This document shows, piece after piece, positions 46,001 to 55,000 of a DNA stretch of 64,000 nt. A program made the position numbers and the translations under genes. Each line of letters begins with the position of its first letter. The stretch's first letter is position 1. This DNA comes from Gottfriedia luciferensis (GTDB lineage Bacteria; Bacillota; Bacilli; Bacillales; Bacillaceae_G), in NCBI RefSeq assembly GCF_001712755.1, contig NZ_MDKC01000003.1:1-64000 (forward strand). The letters are read 5' to 3'. The notes beneath the pieces are model-generated. The model was not told where the DNA came from. It did no database searches and saw nothing but the letters and a program-made list of their open reading frames with translations.

Positions 46001-47390
46001 GAATCCAAATGCTAAATATAACGAAGACACACATACATTTACGATTAATGTTGGTGACTCTGTTAAATTGGATGCTAAAACAACAGGATATACTAACAAT
46101 GTATCTTGGTTAACGAATTCTTGGGATTTAGCTGGATATAACAATGGATTACCAACGCAAATCAATGCTGATTCAAATGTATCTCAAGTTCTTGATTTAA
46201 GAACTTTAGCAGCTTACGGTGAAGTTGGTAATGTAAGTGCAGCAGGAATTAGTGTAGATGGTGTGCACTATGGTTCATACGCAACTGCTTTAAGACCAGG
46301 AACTAGTACAGTTACGGGCTATGTGATCGACGGATTCTTTAGAACACCGAAAAAAATCACTTACACAATCAAAGTTGTTGATCCAATGAAGTCAGCTGAA
46401 AAAATTGCTCCGACTGAGCTTGACAAGAACGCATTTGCATATCCAACTTGGTTAAAAGATGCAATGGCTGAAAAAGGGCTTAATACAGATGGAAACAAAT
46501 ATGTAGAAGTTAGTTACGAATCATCTTCACCAGACGATGTTGTTGTTGATGCGGATGGAAAAGTAACATACAACACTGATAAACCAGCAAACATTACTGC
46601 AACGGTTGTATACTCTGGAATGACATTGAACGGAGATCCACAATTTGCAAATGATAGCCACGTGATGACTTTTGTACGCACAGTTTCTAAAGATGCAAAA
46701 CAAACAGTATCATTTGATTCACAAGGTGGGTCTGCAGTAGATCCAATCACTGCAACTTACAATGAAGCAATTACTTCTCCAACACCAACAAAAACAGGAT
46801 ATACATTCCTTGGTTGGTATAAAGATGCTTCATGTACTCAAGCTTGGAACTTTGCGACTGATAAAGTAACAGCATCTACTACACTTTACGCTAAATGGGG
46901 TATTGGCAAATACACAGTTACATTTAACAGTAAAGGTGGATCTAATGTAGCTACTATAACAGGAAACTATGATTCTATCATTGCGAAACCAGCTAATCCA
47001 ACGAAAAAAGGATTTGTCTTTGCTGGATGGTACAAAGATGCTGGACTTAAAACTGCATGGAACTTTGCAACTGATAAGGTAAAAGAAAATACAACACTAT
47101 ACGCAAAATGGGATGTTGCTAAAGCAACAGGACTAAAAGCAACAAAAGCAAGTACAACTTCAATTAAAGTAAATTGGACTGGAGTAAGTGGTGTATCTGG
47201 TTATGAAATCGTTCGTGCTACTAAAAGCGATTTCTCTGACCAAATAACAAAAACAACTACAACTGGAACATTTAATGCAACAGGATTAGTTAAAGGTAAA
47301 ACGTACTACTTTAAAGTTCGTGCTTTCACTCTTGATGGAAAAGTTAAAGTTTACGGTAGTTACACAACTGTTATACAATTCAAACTTTAA
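43089..47390 (+). CDS. Large secreted protein: Big2-like, unknown central region, two InlB B-repeats, Fn3
   Basis: A 1433-residue exported protein. Residues 1-33 are a signal peptide (AKA|AP). A bacterial Ig-like segment follows (about 40-130). The central part (about 140-1100) is not assigned. Its blocks DNDGLWTTMYASGEIWRYN, GFFARSY, TSTDELVGHYF and PTKWANLNP recall, from memory, propeller plus alpha/alpha-toroid proteins of environmental bacteria; this is only an impression. Two Listeria-Bacteroides (InlB B) repeats lie at about 1206-1270 and 1275-1340, and an Fn3 domain at 1345-1433. There is no LPXTG. It sits between the regulator and the PTS genes, so it probably binds or degrades an extracellular glycan whose disaccharides the PTS imports (inference). 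Confidence 0.75.
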   Translation: MKRNKWFLGRALPASVLAASMFATPFSGVVAKAAPTITTQSVAPISTGTKIFMNTTQITHAKPSGLDTTKPVKWTTSDPYVAYVDTIGNAKGDYSGKILGVSGGSAIITGTGVDLSGNAATVNITVSVIETQASTNLEKVVYYYNAGDSKIPAALSSSNLQTTNIPTAPSGTKFPSKNYVGYVNGENGVKWLVSKDTLIKSNGNVNFGEEKDHPVTTGIVSDAITLYDPNLAPADQIQYLQGGRYIPQTGENSGSGVDKNGNPTQFNAKEVITNIMSDGNNGLWILGEKGNATHIVRKQMSLMGKSLVQEEISRNYADRFGFQSGSMSFANKDNMIKALMTADKDAISSISDTDNDGLWTTMYASGEIWRYNYMKENFGEKDARTIDAKASAIRAVEAIVTLGYVSGTQLKVPSKDNVNDVVYVVNSLGGNVKTIDEGKKWLADNEGKPVFVDNDGKYTLDTTGKPASAGFFARSYKVEGSNNGSTTAESKSWDQAWLQKSAGTTTDVNGNTVKYSVPGKISGGTAGIKAYDTVAVPKRLTNIVNEQNPNLDDATKALDSNKVYYKATTSTDELVGHYFTLDLAYNTFKDSDPELAALVKNDLINHTNAMVLNNYYQVSVTGENPIESRFNGTAPGNGLNAPSAPTKWANLNPEFLDGVSNAWGRNDYEDGPLNATLALQMLVAARDMGGYTPEEKAALEAQGVAVISPLDFANEYKVMNGVKASTTASEHNDYETRYPKSYNSTSLLDMSLQYHSRYFGISAHNGDDIGVSGVSYESYMNYSDEEEAALSYYTLSHHAEKENAKGILDGMNQWWFNEKREKNPFMSTFYAASLGALKEKGFSIGSSTVDLAGSTWQMTRIPNNFMNWDVLSANRNDVTHVTPDLMVDQLIPRDEVMMSKYNTNIFGTMDRRTIDSGNSLSMESSTVTSMPYWLTQNPEDAVYVEGLGSKVTAPVNNGTESINYPTNVAAMNPNAKYNEDTHTFTINVGDSVKLDAKTTGYTNNVSWLTNSWDLAGYNNGLPTQINADSNVSQVLDLRTLAAYGEVGNVSAAGISVDGVHYGSYATALRPGTSTVTGYVIDGFFRTPKKITYTIKVVDPMKSAEKIAPTELDKNAFAYPTWLKDAMAEKGLNTDGNKYVEVSYESSSPDDVVVDADGKVTYNTDKPANITATVVYSGMTLNGDPQFANDSHVMTFVRTVSKDAKQTVSFDSQGGSAVDPITATYNEAITSPTPTKTGYTFLGWYKDASCTQAWNFATDKVTASTTLYAKWGIGKYTVTFNSKGGSNVATITGNYDSIIAKPANPTKKGFVFAGWYKDAGLKTAWNFATDKVKENTTLYAKWDVAKATGLKATKASTTSIKVNWTGVSGVSGYEIVRATKSDFSDQITKTTTTGTFNATGLVKGKTYYFKVRAFTLDGKVKVYGSYTTVIQFKL

Positions 47391-47423
47391 ATCTTAAATA
47401 TTAAAAAGAAATAAATTCTAAAA

Positions 47424-47465
47424 GGGATCTTGGTATATAGGGAATTACTGATTTACCAAGATCCT
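47424..47465 (+). other. Intercistronic hairpin before the PTS EIIC gene
   Basis: GGATCTTGGTA (47425-47435) pairs with TACCAAGATCC (47454-47464). No T-run follows. It probably lets some transcription pass or protects the mRNA end, giving different levels of secreted protein and PTS genes. Confidence 0.6.
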
Positions 47466-47490
47466 AATTCCTTAGAGAGGGGATAACGTA

Positions 47491-48795
47491 ATGAACAGCA
47501 GCTTTTTTGAAAAAAAATTCTTACCGATCGCTTCGAAAATAGGTAATCAAAGACACTTACTTGCTTTGCGTGATGGTATTATGTTTGCAATGCCACTAAT
47601 GATCATTGGTTCATTTTTCATTATCGTAGCTTGGTTAGAAGCAGATTGGTATCAAAACTTTATGTCAAAAGTATTTGGTGAAAATTGGAATGCATTTGGA
47701 GATATCGTTTATAACGGTTCAATGGGGATTATCGCATTAGTTGCAGTATTTGGCGTAGCTTATTCCTTAGCAAGTAGTTATAAGGTCGATAAAAAGAATA
47801 TTGATGGAGTTCCAGCTGGGGTATTAGCATTAGCAAGTTATTTAATTGTTAATATTATGAGCACTTTCAAAGATGGTAAGGAAACTGTATCAGCATGGTC
47901 ACCTGATCTTTTTGGTGCACAATACTTGTTTGTTGGATTAATCATTGCAATTATTACTGCTGAAATTTATCGTTACTTCTTACAAAAGAAGATCATCATC
48001 ACTTTACCAGATACTGTGCCGCCTACAGTTTCACGTTCATTTACGGCTCTTATTCCTGGCTTTGTGATTATCCTTTTCTTCTTACTAGTTCGATACGGAT
48101 TTAGTCATACTGGTTGGGGAGATTTTGCAACGTTTGTTCATAAAGTTGTGACACAGCCATTTACAATTTTAGGATCAACTTATGTTGGTACACTTGTCGC
48201 ATGTTTAATGGAACACCTTTTGTGGAGTTTTGGTATCCACGGTTCATCAATCATCACGTCTGTTATGGAACCAATTTGGATTACAAATGCAGATGCAAAC
48301 TTAGAAGCACTTAAAGCAGGTAAAACATTACCACATATCATTACGTATACATTCTATGAGAATGGAATTTGGATGGGTGGTTCTGGTGCTACTTTACCAG
48401 TTGCAATCTATATGACATTTTTAGCGAAGTCAAAACTTCTTAAGAAGGTAGGACGTCTAGCAATTGGGCCATCTATCTTTAACGTTAATGAGCCAATTAT
48501 GTTTGGTGTTCCGATTGTTTTAAATCCATTTTTAATGATCCCTTATATTCTAGCTCCAGTAGCAGTATTAACAGTAACGTACTTTGGTACGGCAATGGGA
48601 ATTTTCCCACATACAACTGGAACAATCATCCCTTGGACAACCCCATATTTCATAAGTGGTTATCTAATGACGGGTGGTAAGATTATGGGTGTAGTTATGC
48701 AATTGGTAGCTTTTGCAGTGGCTTCGATCATTTGGTTCCCATTCATTCGAATTTGGGATAAGAAAAATTTAGAAATGGAGAAAGCTAGTAAATAA
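47491..48795 (+). CDS. PTS lactose/cellobiose-type EIIC permease
   Basis: A 434-residue multi-spanning membrane protein that forms the sugar channel of a lactose/cellobiose-family PTS. It shows the N-terminal LLALRDGIMFAMPLMIIGSFF, FGIHGSSIITSVMEPIW, GSGATLPVAI and FNVNEPIMFGVPIVLNP signatures of the family (CelB/LicC). EIIB and EIIA are encoded downstream, separated by an RDD gene. The substrate is probably a beta-linked disaccharide, given the GH4 glycosidase in the operon. AGAGGGG precedes the start. Confidence 0.94.
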   Translation: MNSSFFEKKFLPIASKIGNQRHLLALRDGIMFAMPLMIIGSFFIIVAWLEADWYQNFMSKVFGENWNAFGDIVYNGSMGIIALVAVFGVAYSLASSYKVDKKNIDGVPAGVLALASYLIVNIMSTFKDGKETVSAWSPDLFGAQYLFVGLIIAIITAEIYRYFLQKKIIITLPDTVPPTVSRSFTALIPGFVIILFFLLVRYGFSHTGWGDFATFVHKVVTQPFTILGSTYVGTLVACLMEHLLWSFGIHGSSIITSVMEPIWITNADANLEALKAGKTLPHIITYTFYENGIWMGGSGATLPVAIYMTFLAKSKLLKKVGRLAIGPSIFNVNEPIMFGVPIVLNPFLMIPYILAPVAVLTVTYFGTAMGIFPHTTGTIIPWTTPYFISGYLMTGGKIMGVVMQLVAFAVASIIWFPFIRIWDKKNLEMEKASK

Positions 48796-48846
48796 TTCTC
48801 CCAAGCAAATAGATAGATAATTGATTAGAAGAAGGGACTAAATCTT

Positions 48847-49362
48847 ATGGAAAATCGACAAAAAATTATAACTTCGTTTCGATTGAAAAGAATCGGTGCC
48901 TTTGCCATTGATGCAATAATTGTTTCAATCATCTTGTCAATTGTGTATCGAATCACGGGACTTCCAAACTTTCCAGGAGTTCTAGCAAATATGATTGAAC
49001 TTCAAAAATCAACTGCTAGTCAAGATGCAGCAGTAAAGGTAATGGCTCTTTTTAATGAAGCATTTCTCCAATCGCTTATAATCTATTTTTGTTATGACGT
49101 CTTAACAACCTTATTGTTAAGAGGATCGACAATTGGAAAGAAGATCTTTCGATTGAAGTTAACACGCATCAATAATAAAAAGGGAATACTTCCTTATGTA
49201 TTACTAGTGATTGTTAGAAGTTTCTTTAAATTTTTGACGATGTTTATTTTTCAAGGTCTTCCGTTCTTTTTATCAGTTATTAGCATGTTTGCTAATAAAA
49301 AGTCATTAGCTGTGCACGATCGAATCGGTCGATTTATCGTTATTAATAAGAATGAAATATAA
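48847..49362 (+). CDS. RDD family membrane protein
   Basis: A 171-residue integral membrane protein with the RDD pattern: RLKRIGAFAIDAIIVSI near the N-terminus (Arg and Asp conserved), a second helix around LIIYFCYDVLTTLLL, GSTIGKKIFRLKL, and HDRIGRFIV at the C-terminus. RDD proteins are poorly understood; some act in ion transport. Its insertion between EIIC and EIIB of a PTS operon is unusual, with its own AGAAGGG ribosome binding site. A role with this transporter is only a guess. Confidence 0.82.
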   Translation: MENRQKIITSFRLKRIGAFAIDAIIVSIILSIVYRITGLPNFPGVLANMIELQKSTASQDAAVKVMALFNEAFLQSLIIYFCYDVLTTLLLRGSTIGKKIFRLKLTRINNKKGILPYVLLVIVRSFFKFLTMFIFQGLPFFLSVISMFANKKSLAVHDRIGRFIVINKNEI

Positions 49363-49392
49363 AAAAACTTACTAAAGAAAGAGGAAATCATC

Positions 49393-49701
49393 ATGAATAT
49401 CTTACTTTGCTGTGCTGCAGGCATGTCAACAAGTCTAATCGTTTCTAAAATGGAAAAAGTTGCTGAATCAAAAGGGATTTCAGCACACATTTGGGCAGTT
49501 TCAGAATCAGTTGTTCGTTCAGAAATCGATGAAGCTGATGTGTTATTGTTAGGTCCACAAGTACGTTTCCTTTTAGAAGAAATGGAAGAAATCTGTGAAG
49601 AGAAAAACATTCCAGTTGAAGTAATTAATATGATGAATTACGGCATGTGCGATGGTGAAGCGATTTTAGAGCAAGCGATCAGTTTAATTGAAAACAAGTA
49701 G
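49393..49701 (+). CDS. PTS lactose/cellobiose-type EIIB
   Basis: A 102-residue cytosolic phosphocarrier. The phospho-accepting Cys7 lies in NILLCCAAGMSTSLIV, the P-loop-like motif of cellobiose EIIB proteins. LLLGPQVRFLLEEM and the NYGMCDGE region also match. It passes phosphate from EIIA to the incoming sugar on EIIC. GAAAGAGG precedes the start. Confidence 0.95.
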   Translation: MNILLCCAAGMSTSLIVSKMEKVAESKGISAHIWAVSESVVRSEIDEADVLLLGPQVRFLLEEMEEICEEKNIPVEVINMMNYGMCDGEAILEQAISLIENK

Positions 49702-49830
49702 TAATTGTTGAGAAACGACTTTTCTGATCTTTGCTCAAGAAAAATACGATGAATACCTTAAAGGTAAAATTAGTAACCGTGGGGTTATGACGATAAAAAA
49801 TTTTATTAATAAAGAGAGGAGGGCAGTTTC

Positions 49831-50142
49831 ATGGTAAAAAATGAAACGGAAATTTTCACACTGATTCTTCATGGGGGAAATGGTCGAAGTGCTGCTATGG
49901 AAGCGATTCAAGCAGCAAAAAAACAAGACTTCGATTTAGCTCGCAAGAAATTGAAAGAAGCAGGTGATGCATTAAATGAGGCACACCATATCCAAACAAC
50001 GCTTATTCAATCAGAGATTGGTGGCACTCCAACTGAGATTTCACTTTTAATGATTCATGCTCAAGATCACTTAATGAATGCAATGACTGTAAAAGACCTG
50101 GCAAAAGAGTTCGTTGACATGTATGAAAGGGGCCAAAAATAA
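49831..50142 (+). CDS. PTS lactose/cellobiose-type EIIA
   Basis: A 103-residue helical trimer-forming EIIA. The HAQDHLM motif at residues 76-82 contains the phospho-His region, and the N-terminal [16 protein letters not shown] is typical. AGAGGAGG precedes the start. The stop shares a base with the downstream glycosidase start (TAATG). The 129-nt gap before this gene holds only a short unassigned open stretch. Confidence 0.95.
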   Translation: MVKNETEIFTLILHGGNGRSAAMEAIQAAKKQDFDLARKKLKEAGDALNEAHHIQTTLIQSEIGGTPTEISLLMIHAQDHLMNAMTVKDLAKEFVDMYERGQK

Positions 50143-51458
50143 TGTCAAAGAAATTCAAAATCGTGACAATAGGTGGGGGCTCAAGTTATACACCAGAATT
50201 GGTTGAGGGAATTATTAAGCGCTATGAACAAATTCCAGTAACTGAGCTGTGGCTTGTTGATGTCGAAGCTGGACGCGAAAAATTAGAAACAGTTGGTGCA
50301 CTAGCAAAACGTATGGTCAAAAAAGCAGGCGTACCAATGGAGATTCATCTTTCGTATGATCGTCGTGAGGCCCTTAAAGATGCTGATTTTGTTACAACAC
50401 AGCTTCGTGTTGGACAACTAGCTGCACGAGCACTTGATGAAAGAATTCCACTTAAACATGGCGTAATCGGACAAGAAACAAATGGTGCAGGTGGATTATT
50501 TAAAGCCTTACGTACAATTCCTATTATTTTGGATATTTGTAAAGAAGTTGAGGAGCTATGTCCAAATGCTTGGATCCTAAACTTTACAAACCCTGCTGGT
50601 ATGGTTACAGAAGCAGCATTAAGATATTCAAATATTAAGAGATTCATTGGTCTTTGCAATATACCGATCGGAATGGAAATGGGTGTTGCAAAACTATTAA
50701 ACGTAGATCATTCGCGTGTTCGTATTGATTTTGCAGGTCTAAATCATATGGTATATGGTACAGAGGTTTATTTAGACGGAGTTAGTGTAAAAGAGCAAGT
50801 ACTTGAAATGATTATGGATCCTGCTAATGCTAGTTTTGTAAAAAATATTGATGCTGAAGAATGGGCACCTGAATTCCTAAAAGCAGTCAATGTCATTCCT
50901 TGTTCTTATCACCATTACTATTACAAAACATCTGAAATGCTTGAACGAGCATTAAAAGATTTTGAATCGAATGAAACGCGTGCAGAAGTCGTGCAAAAAA
51001 TTGAAGCATCTCTTTTTGAAAAATATAAAGATGAAGCGCTAGATATAAAACCACCTGAGCTAGAAAAACGTGGTGGAGCTTACTATTCTGATGCGGCTTG
51101 TCGTTTAATTTCATCTATCTATAATGATACGAGAGATATCCAACCATTAAACACAATGAACAAGGGAGCTATTTCAGGCTTACCGTATGACGGAGCAGTA
51201 GAAGTTAGCTGTGTCATTACAAAAGATGGTCCAATTCCACTGACAATCGGGGAATTACCAGTTCCAGTTCGAGGATTAATTCAAACGATTAAATCTTTCG
51301 AACAAACGGCAATTGAGGCAGCAGTTGAAGGAAGTCGCGAAAAAGCAATTCTTGCATTGACTATTAATCCACTTGTAGCAAATGATAAAGTAGCTGTAGC
51401 GATCGTTGACGAAATGCTAGAAGCGCATAAAGAATATTTACCAAGGTTTTTTAAATAA
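50142..51458 (+). CDS. licH: 6-phospho-beta-glucosidase, glycoside hydrolase family 4
   Basis: A 438-residue GH4 enzyme that uses NAD+ and a divalent metal to split phosphorylated beta-glucosides delivered by the PTS. Motifs are the Rossmann start KIVTIGGGSSYTPELVEG, RVGQLAARALDERIPLKHG, GQETNGAGG, NFTNPAGMVTEA, the metal-binding Cys in GLCNIP and His in GLNHM. It is the last gene of the regulator/secreted-protein/PTS operon. It resembles LicH and CelF; the exact sugar is not certain. Confidence 0.93.
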   Translation: MSKKFKIVTIGGGSSYTPELVEGIIKRYEQIPVTELWLVDVEAGREKLETVGALAKRMVKKAGVPMEIHLSYDRREALKDADFVTTQLRVGQLAARALDERIPLKHGVIGQETNGAGGLFKALRTIPIILDICKEVEELCPNAWILNFTNPAGMVTEAALRYSNIKRFIGLCNIPIGMEMGVAKLLNVDHSRVRIDFAGLNHMVYGTEVYLDGVSVKEQVLEMIMDPANASFVKNIDAEEWAPEFLKAVNVIPCSYHHYYYKTSEMLERALKDFESNETRAEVVQKIEASLFEKYKDEALDIKPPELEKRGGAYYSDAACRLISSIYNDTRDIQPLNTMNKGAISGLPYDGAVEVSCVITKDGPIPLTIGELPVPVRGLIQTIKSFEQTAIEAAVEGSREKAILALTINPLVANDKVAVAIVDEMLEAHKEYLPRFFK

Positions 51459-51472
51459 AACAAATGTTTACG

Positions 51473-51514
51473 GCAGTAAATCCATTGGGATGTGCTGCCT
51501 TTTTATTTTTTTAG
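51473..51514 (+). terminator. Terminator of the lic-type operon
   Basis: GGCAGTAAATCC pairs with GGATGTGCTGCC (internal mismatch), then TTTTTATTTTTTT. Confidence 0.85.
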
Positions 51515-52066
51515 CTTTTTTAATATATTTTGCTGCTTTAATAGAACCATTACCTAAACTGATTATTTGTCGAACAAACACTTCAATAGACTTAGTAAAG
51601 CCTTCATTATGTTCAAAAAATTCTATGAGTATATATCTAGAAAAATATATATGTCTAGAACTTTAAATCTATAAAAAATACTCCAAAATGATAAATTTTT
51701 ACATGATTTTACATATTTTTATTAAAAATACAAAAAAACTTTAAAAATTTTTAAAATATTAGGAATTTTATAAAGGGATTTTGACTCAAAAAAAGAATTA
51801 TTTAATTTATCTATTATTCCTTAGAAACTTTATTAAAAAAAAATTAAAAAGTATAGGTATTAATAGGATCAATAACTGAAAGGAGATATTAAGGGGTTAT
51901 CTGGAAAAGAAGATTTTCAGAGGTAATTTGACATGTTTTTGATTGAGAAGTTTTTTCAATGAATCTGTCGATATTCCTCGAATTACTATTTAAAAAACAG
52001 GGGAAGTTTTTTAAGAAAGTTTGTACTAATCTATTTTATATAAAATTTCTGGAGAGGAACTGAGAA
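51515..52066. other. Long AT-rich region upstream of the second subtilase
   Basis: About 550 bp, extremely AT-rich, with no ORF of note. TTGACT at 51781-51786 with TAATTT 16 nt later (51803-51808) is a possible promoter. At 51631-51659 the string ATATATCTAGA recurs imperfectly (ATATATATGTCTAGA). The gene ribosome binding site CTGGAGAGG ends the stretch. Confidence 0.45.
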
Positions 52067-55000
52067 ATGACTAACAAAAAAAATCGTAAAATAACTACAT
52101 ATGCTTTAGCATCTGCTCTTGCTCTTTCTAATTTAGCATTTGTTTCACCAACTTCAGCTGAATCTTACCGACCAGGTGACTTAGCATCAAAGTTGGAACA
52201 AATTAAACAATCACAGGAAACAAAAGAACTACAAAATAAAAACAACTTATCTGATGCGAAAGCAAACTTAAAAGCTTCAGATAAAGTGCGTGTCATCGTA
52301 GAATTGGATGGACAATCACCAATTGAATACGCAACTAAACAAGGTAAATTGTTTAAAGACTTATCTGAAAGTCAAAAGTCTAGTCTTTATGCAAAAGTAG
52401 ATAGTCAACAAAGTTCGGTAAAATCAAAGTTACAATCAAAAGGAATCAACATTAATTATAAAAAACAATTTACAACTGCATTTAATGGTTTCAGTGGTGA
52501 AGTTCAATTTGGTGATGTAGCAAAAATTGAAGCTACTTCTGGTGTCAAAAATGTCTATTTAGCAAATGAGTACAACCGCCCTACAGCTGAACCATCTACT
52601 CCAGATATGACGAAGAGTCATCAATTTATCCAGTCGAAAGAAACTTGGAAAGACACTGGATTTGATGGAAAAGGTATGGTTATCTCCATTATCGATACAG
52701 GGATTGACCCTACACACCGTGATTTTAAATTAACGGATCCTTCAAAAGAGGACTTAACAAAAGATTCAGTAGCTCAAATTGTAAAAGATAAAGCTTTACC
52801 AGGTAAATTCTACACTGATAAAGTTCCTTATGGTTATAACTATTATGACCAAAACAGTATCGTAACGGACCTTGGACCTGGTGCTTCAATGCACGGTATG
52901 CACGTAGCAGGTATTACGGCTGCTAACGGTGACGAAGCAAACGGTGGTATTAAAGGAGTTGCACCAGAAGCGCAAGTTCTTGCGATGAAAGTATTCAGTA
53001 ATGACCCAAGTTATCCATCTACATGGTCTGATATTTATCTTGCAGCGATCGACGATTCTATTAAACTAGGTGCAGATGTACTAAACATGAGCCTTGGTTC
53101 TGTAGCATCTTCTTATGAGCCAAATAGCGCAGAAGATCTTGCAATTACTCGTGCAGTTGACAATGGTATTGTGTGTGCTGTTTCTTCTGGTAACTCGAAC
53201 CATATTGGTTATGGATGGGGAGACCCTCTATCACAAAATCCTGATATTGGTGTAACTGGAGCTCCTGGTCTTAATAAAGACACAATCTCAGTAGCTGCTT
53301 CTGGAAATGAAGCTTATCTATATGAACATGCGATCACTGTTGATGGTAATAACGATCTTAGTGTAGTTGGTAAGGGAATAGATGTTTGGAAAGATTTATC
53401 AGATAAATTTGGTGGAAATATTCCAGTTGTAAACCTAGGTAAAAAAGCTGATGGAACATACAAATTAGGTGCACCAGATGATTATAACGGTGTAGATGTT
53501 AAAGGGAAAATCGTATTAGTAGCACGTGGTTCTTTAACTTTTGCTGATAAAACGAAATACGCTGCTCAAGCAGGCGCTGCTGGTATTATCGTATGGAATG
53601 CAACAAACGGTACTCAATACGGTGACCAAGGCGGATGGGATGTTCCTATTATGCTTGTTAACTCAAAAGCAGATGGTGAAGCATTATTTAATTCGATTCC
53701 TGATACAGGAACAATTCATGTTAACCAAACAGCTAAAAATGAAAGTCCTGAAATGGGCCGTATGACAGCCTTCACTTCATGGGGAGTTACGCCTAGCCTA
53801 GAGTTAAAGCCTGAAATTACAGCTCCTGGTGGAAATATTTATTCAACAGTTAATAACAACCAATATGAAGTAATGAGTGGTACTTCAATGGCAGCTCCAC
53901 ACGTAGCTGGTGGATCTGCATTAGTACAAGAGTACTTAAAAAGTGATAAACGTTTCAGTTCTTTAAGCTTAAGTCAACGTACTCACTTAGCAAAAGTATT
54001 ATTAATGAATACTGCAAAGGTTATTAATGACTTAGATGGTCACCCATTCTCACCACGTCGTCAAGGTGCAGGAATGATGCAAATTGAAAATGCTGTTACA
54101 ACACCAGTTTACTTCTATAGTAAGGCAACAGGTGAAGCGAAATACGAATTGAAGGATTTCCAATCTAAGCAAGTATCAATGACTTTCACTGCTAAAAATA
54201 TTTCTGATAAAGATGCTGAATATAAAGTTGATACAAATGCGTTAACAGATGAATTCTATCAAACGGCTGATGTTAATCGTAATGCGTTACAAACAGGTGC
54301 TTTAGATGGTGCAAAAATAGAAGCTCCTGAAACGGTTAAAGTTCCAGCGGGTCAATCAGTTGATTTCACAGTGAAAATTGATTTAACTGATGCAAAAATT
54401 CCTGGATTCGATAAGAGTGGAAAAGAGATTTCTGTACCACTACATGACAATATTTTTGTTGAAGGTTCTGTAAATCTGATCAGTACTGATGGTCATCCAA
54501 ATCTAACGACTCCATACGTAGGCTTCTACGGTAAGTGGGACAGTCTGCCAATCCTTGATGGATTCAAAGATCTTGGTGAAACTCGTTACTTTGATTTAGC
54601 AAGGGCTTATAAAGGTGCACATGACATGGCAACTGATGGCGATAGTACATTCTGGGAAGCGGCTCCTGGTAAGGATGGAGAGAAATATTACGCGTTTTCA
54701 CCAAACGGAGATAACAGTGGTGATGATATCAATGCTCTTCCATCTTTCTTAAGAAATGCATCAGAAGTACAATATAATATCCTTGACCAGGGTGGTAAAT
54801 TCCTTCGCCGTTTAAGTGCTCAATCTGATGTTACTAAAAATAATTATAACAACGGTAAAGGCGAAATCATGAAGGATAGTGAGTCAACTATTTGGGATGG
54901 TAAAGTAAATGGTCAAGTTATGCCAGACGGAAAATACTATTACGAGATTAAATCTGTAATTGGCTATGATAATGCAAAGTGGCAGTCTAAGAAGATTCCA

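Noticed and set aside
49730-49852. Open stretch between EIIB and EIIA genes (FAQEKYDEYLKGKISNRG)
   Set aside because: No start codon with a ribosome binding site and no recognisable family; perhaps a gene remnant but unsupported.
51601-52060. CRISPR-like or phage attachment repeats in the AT-rich gap
   Set aside because: Repeats are short, imperfect A/T strings expected by base composition; there is no regular spacer pattern or integrase.
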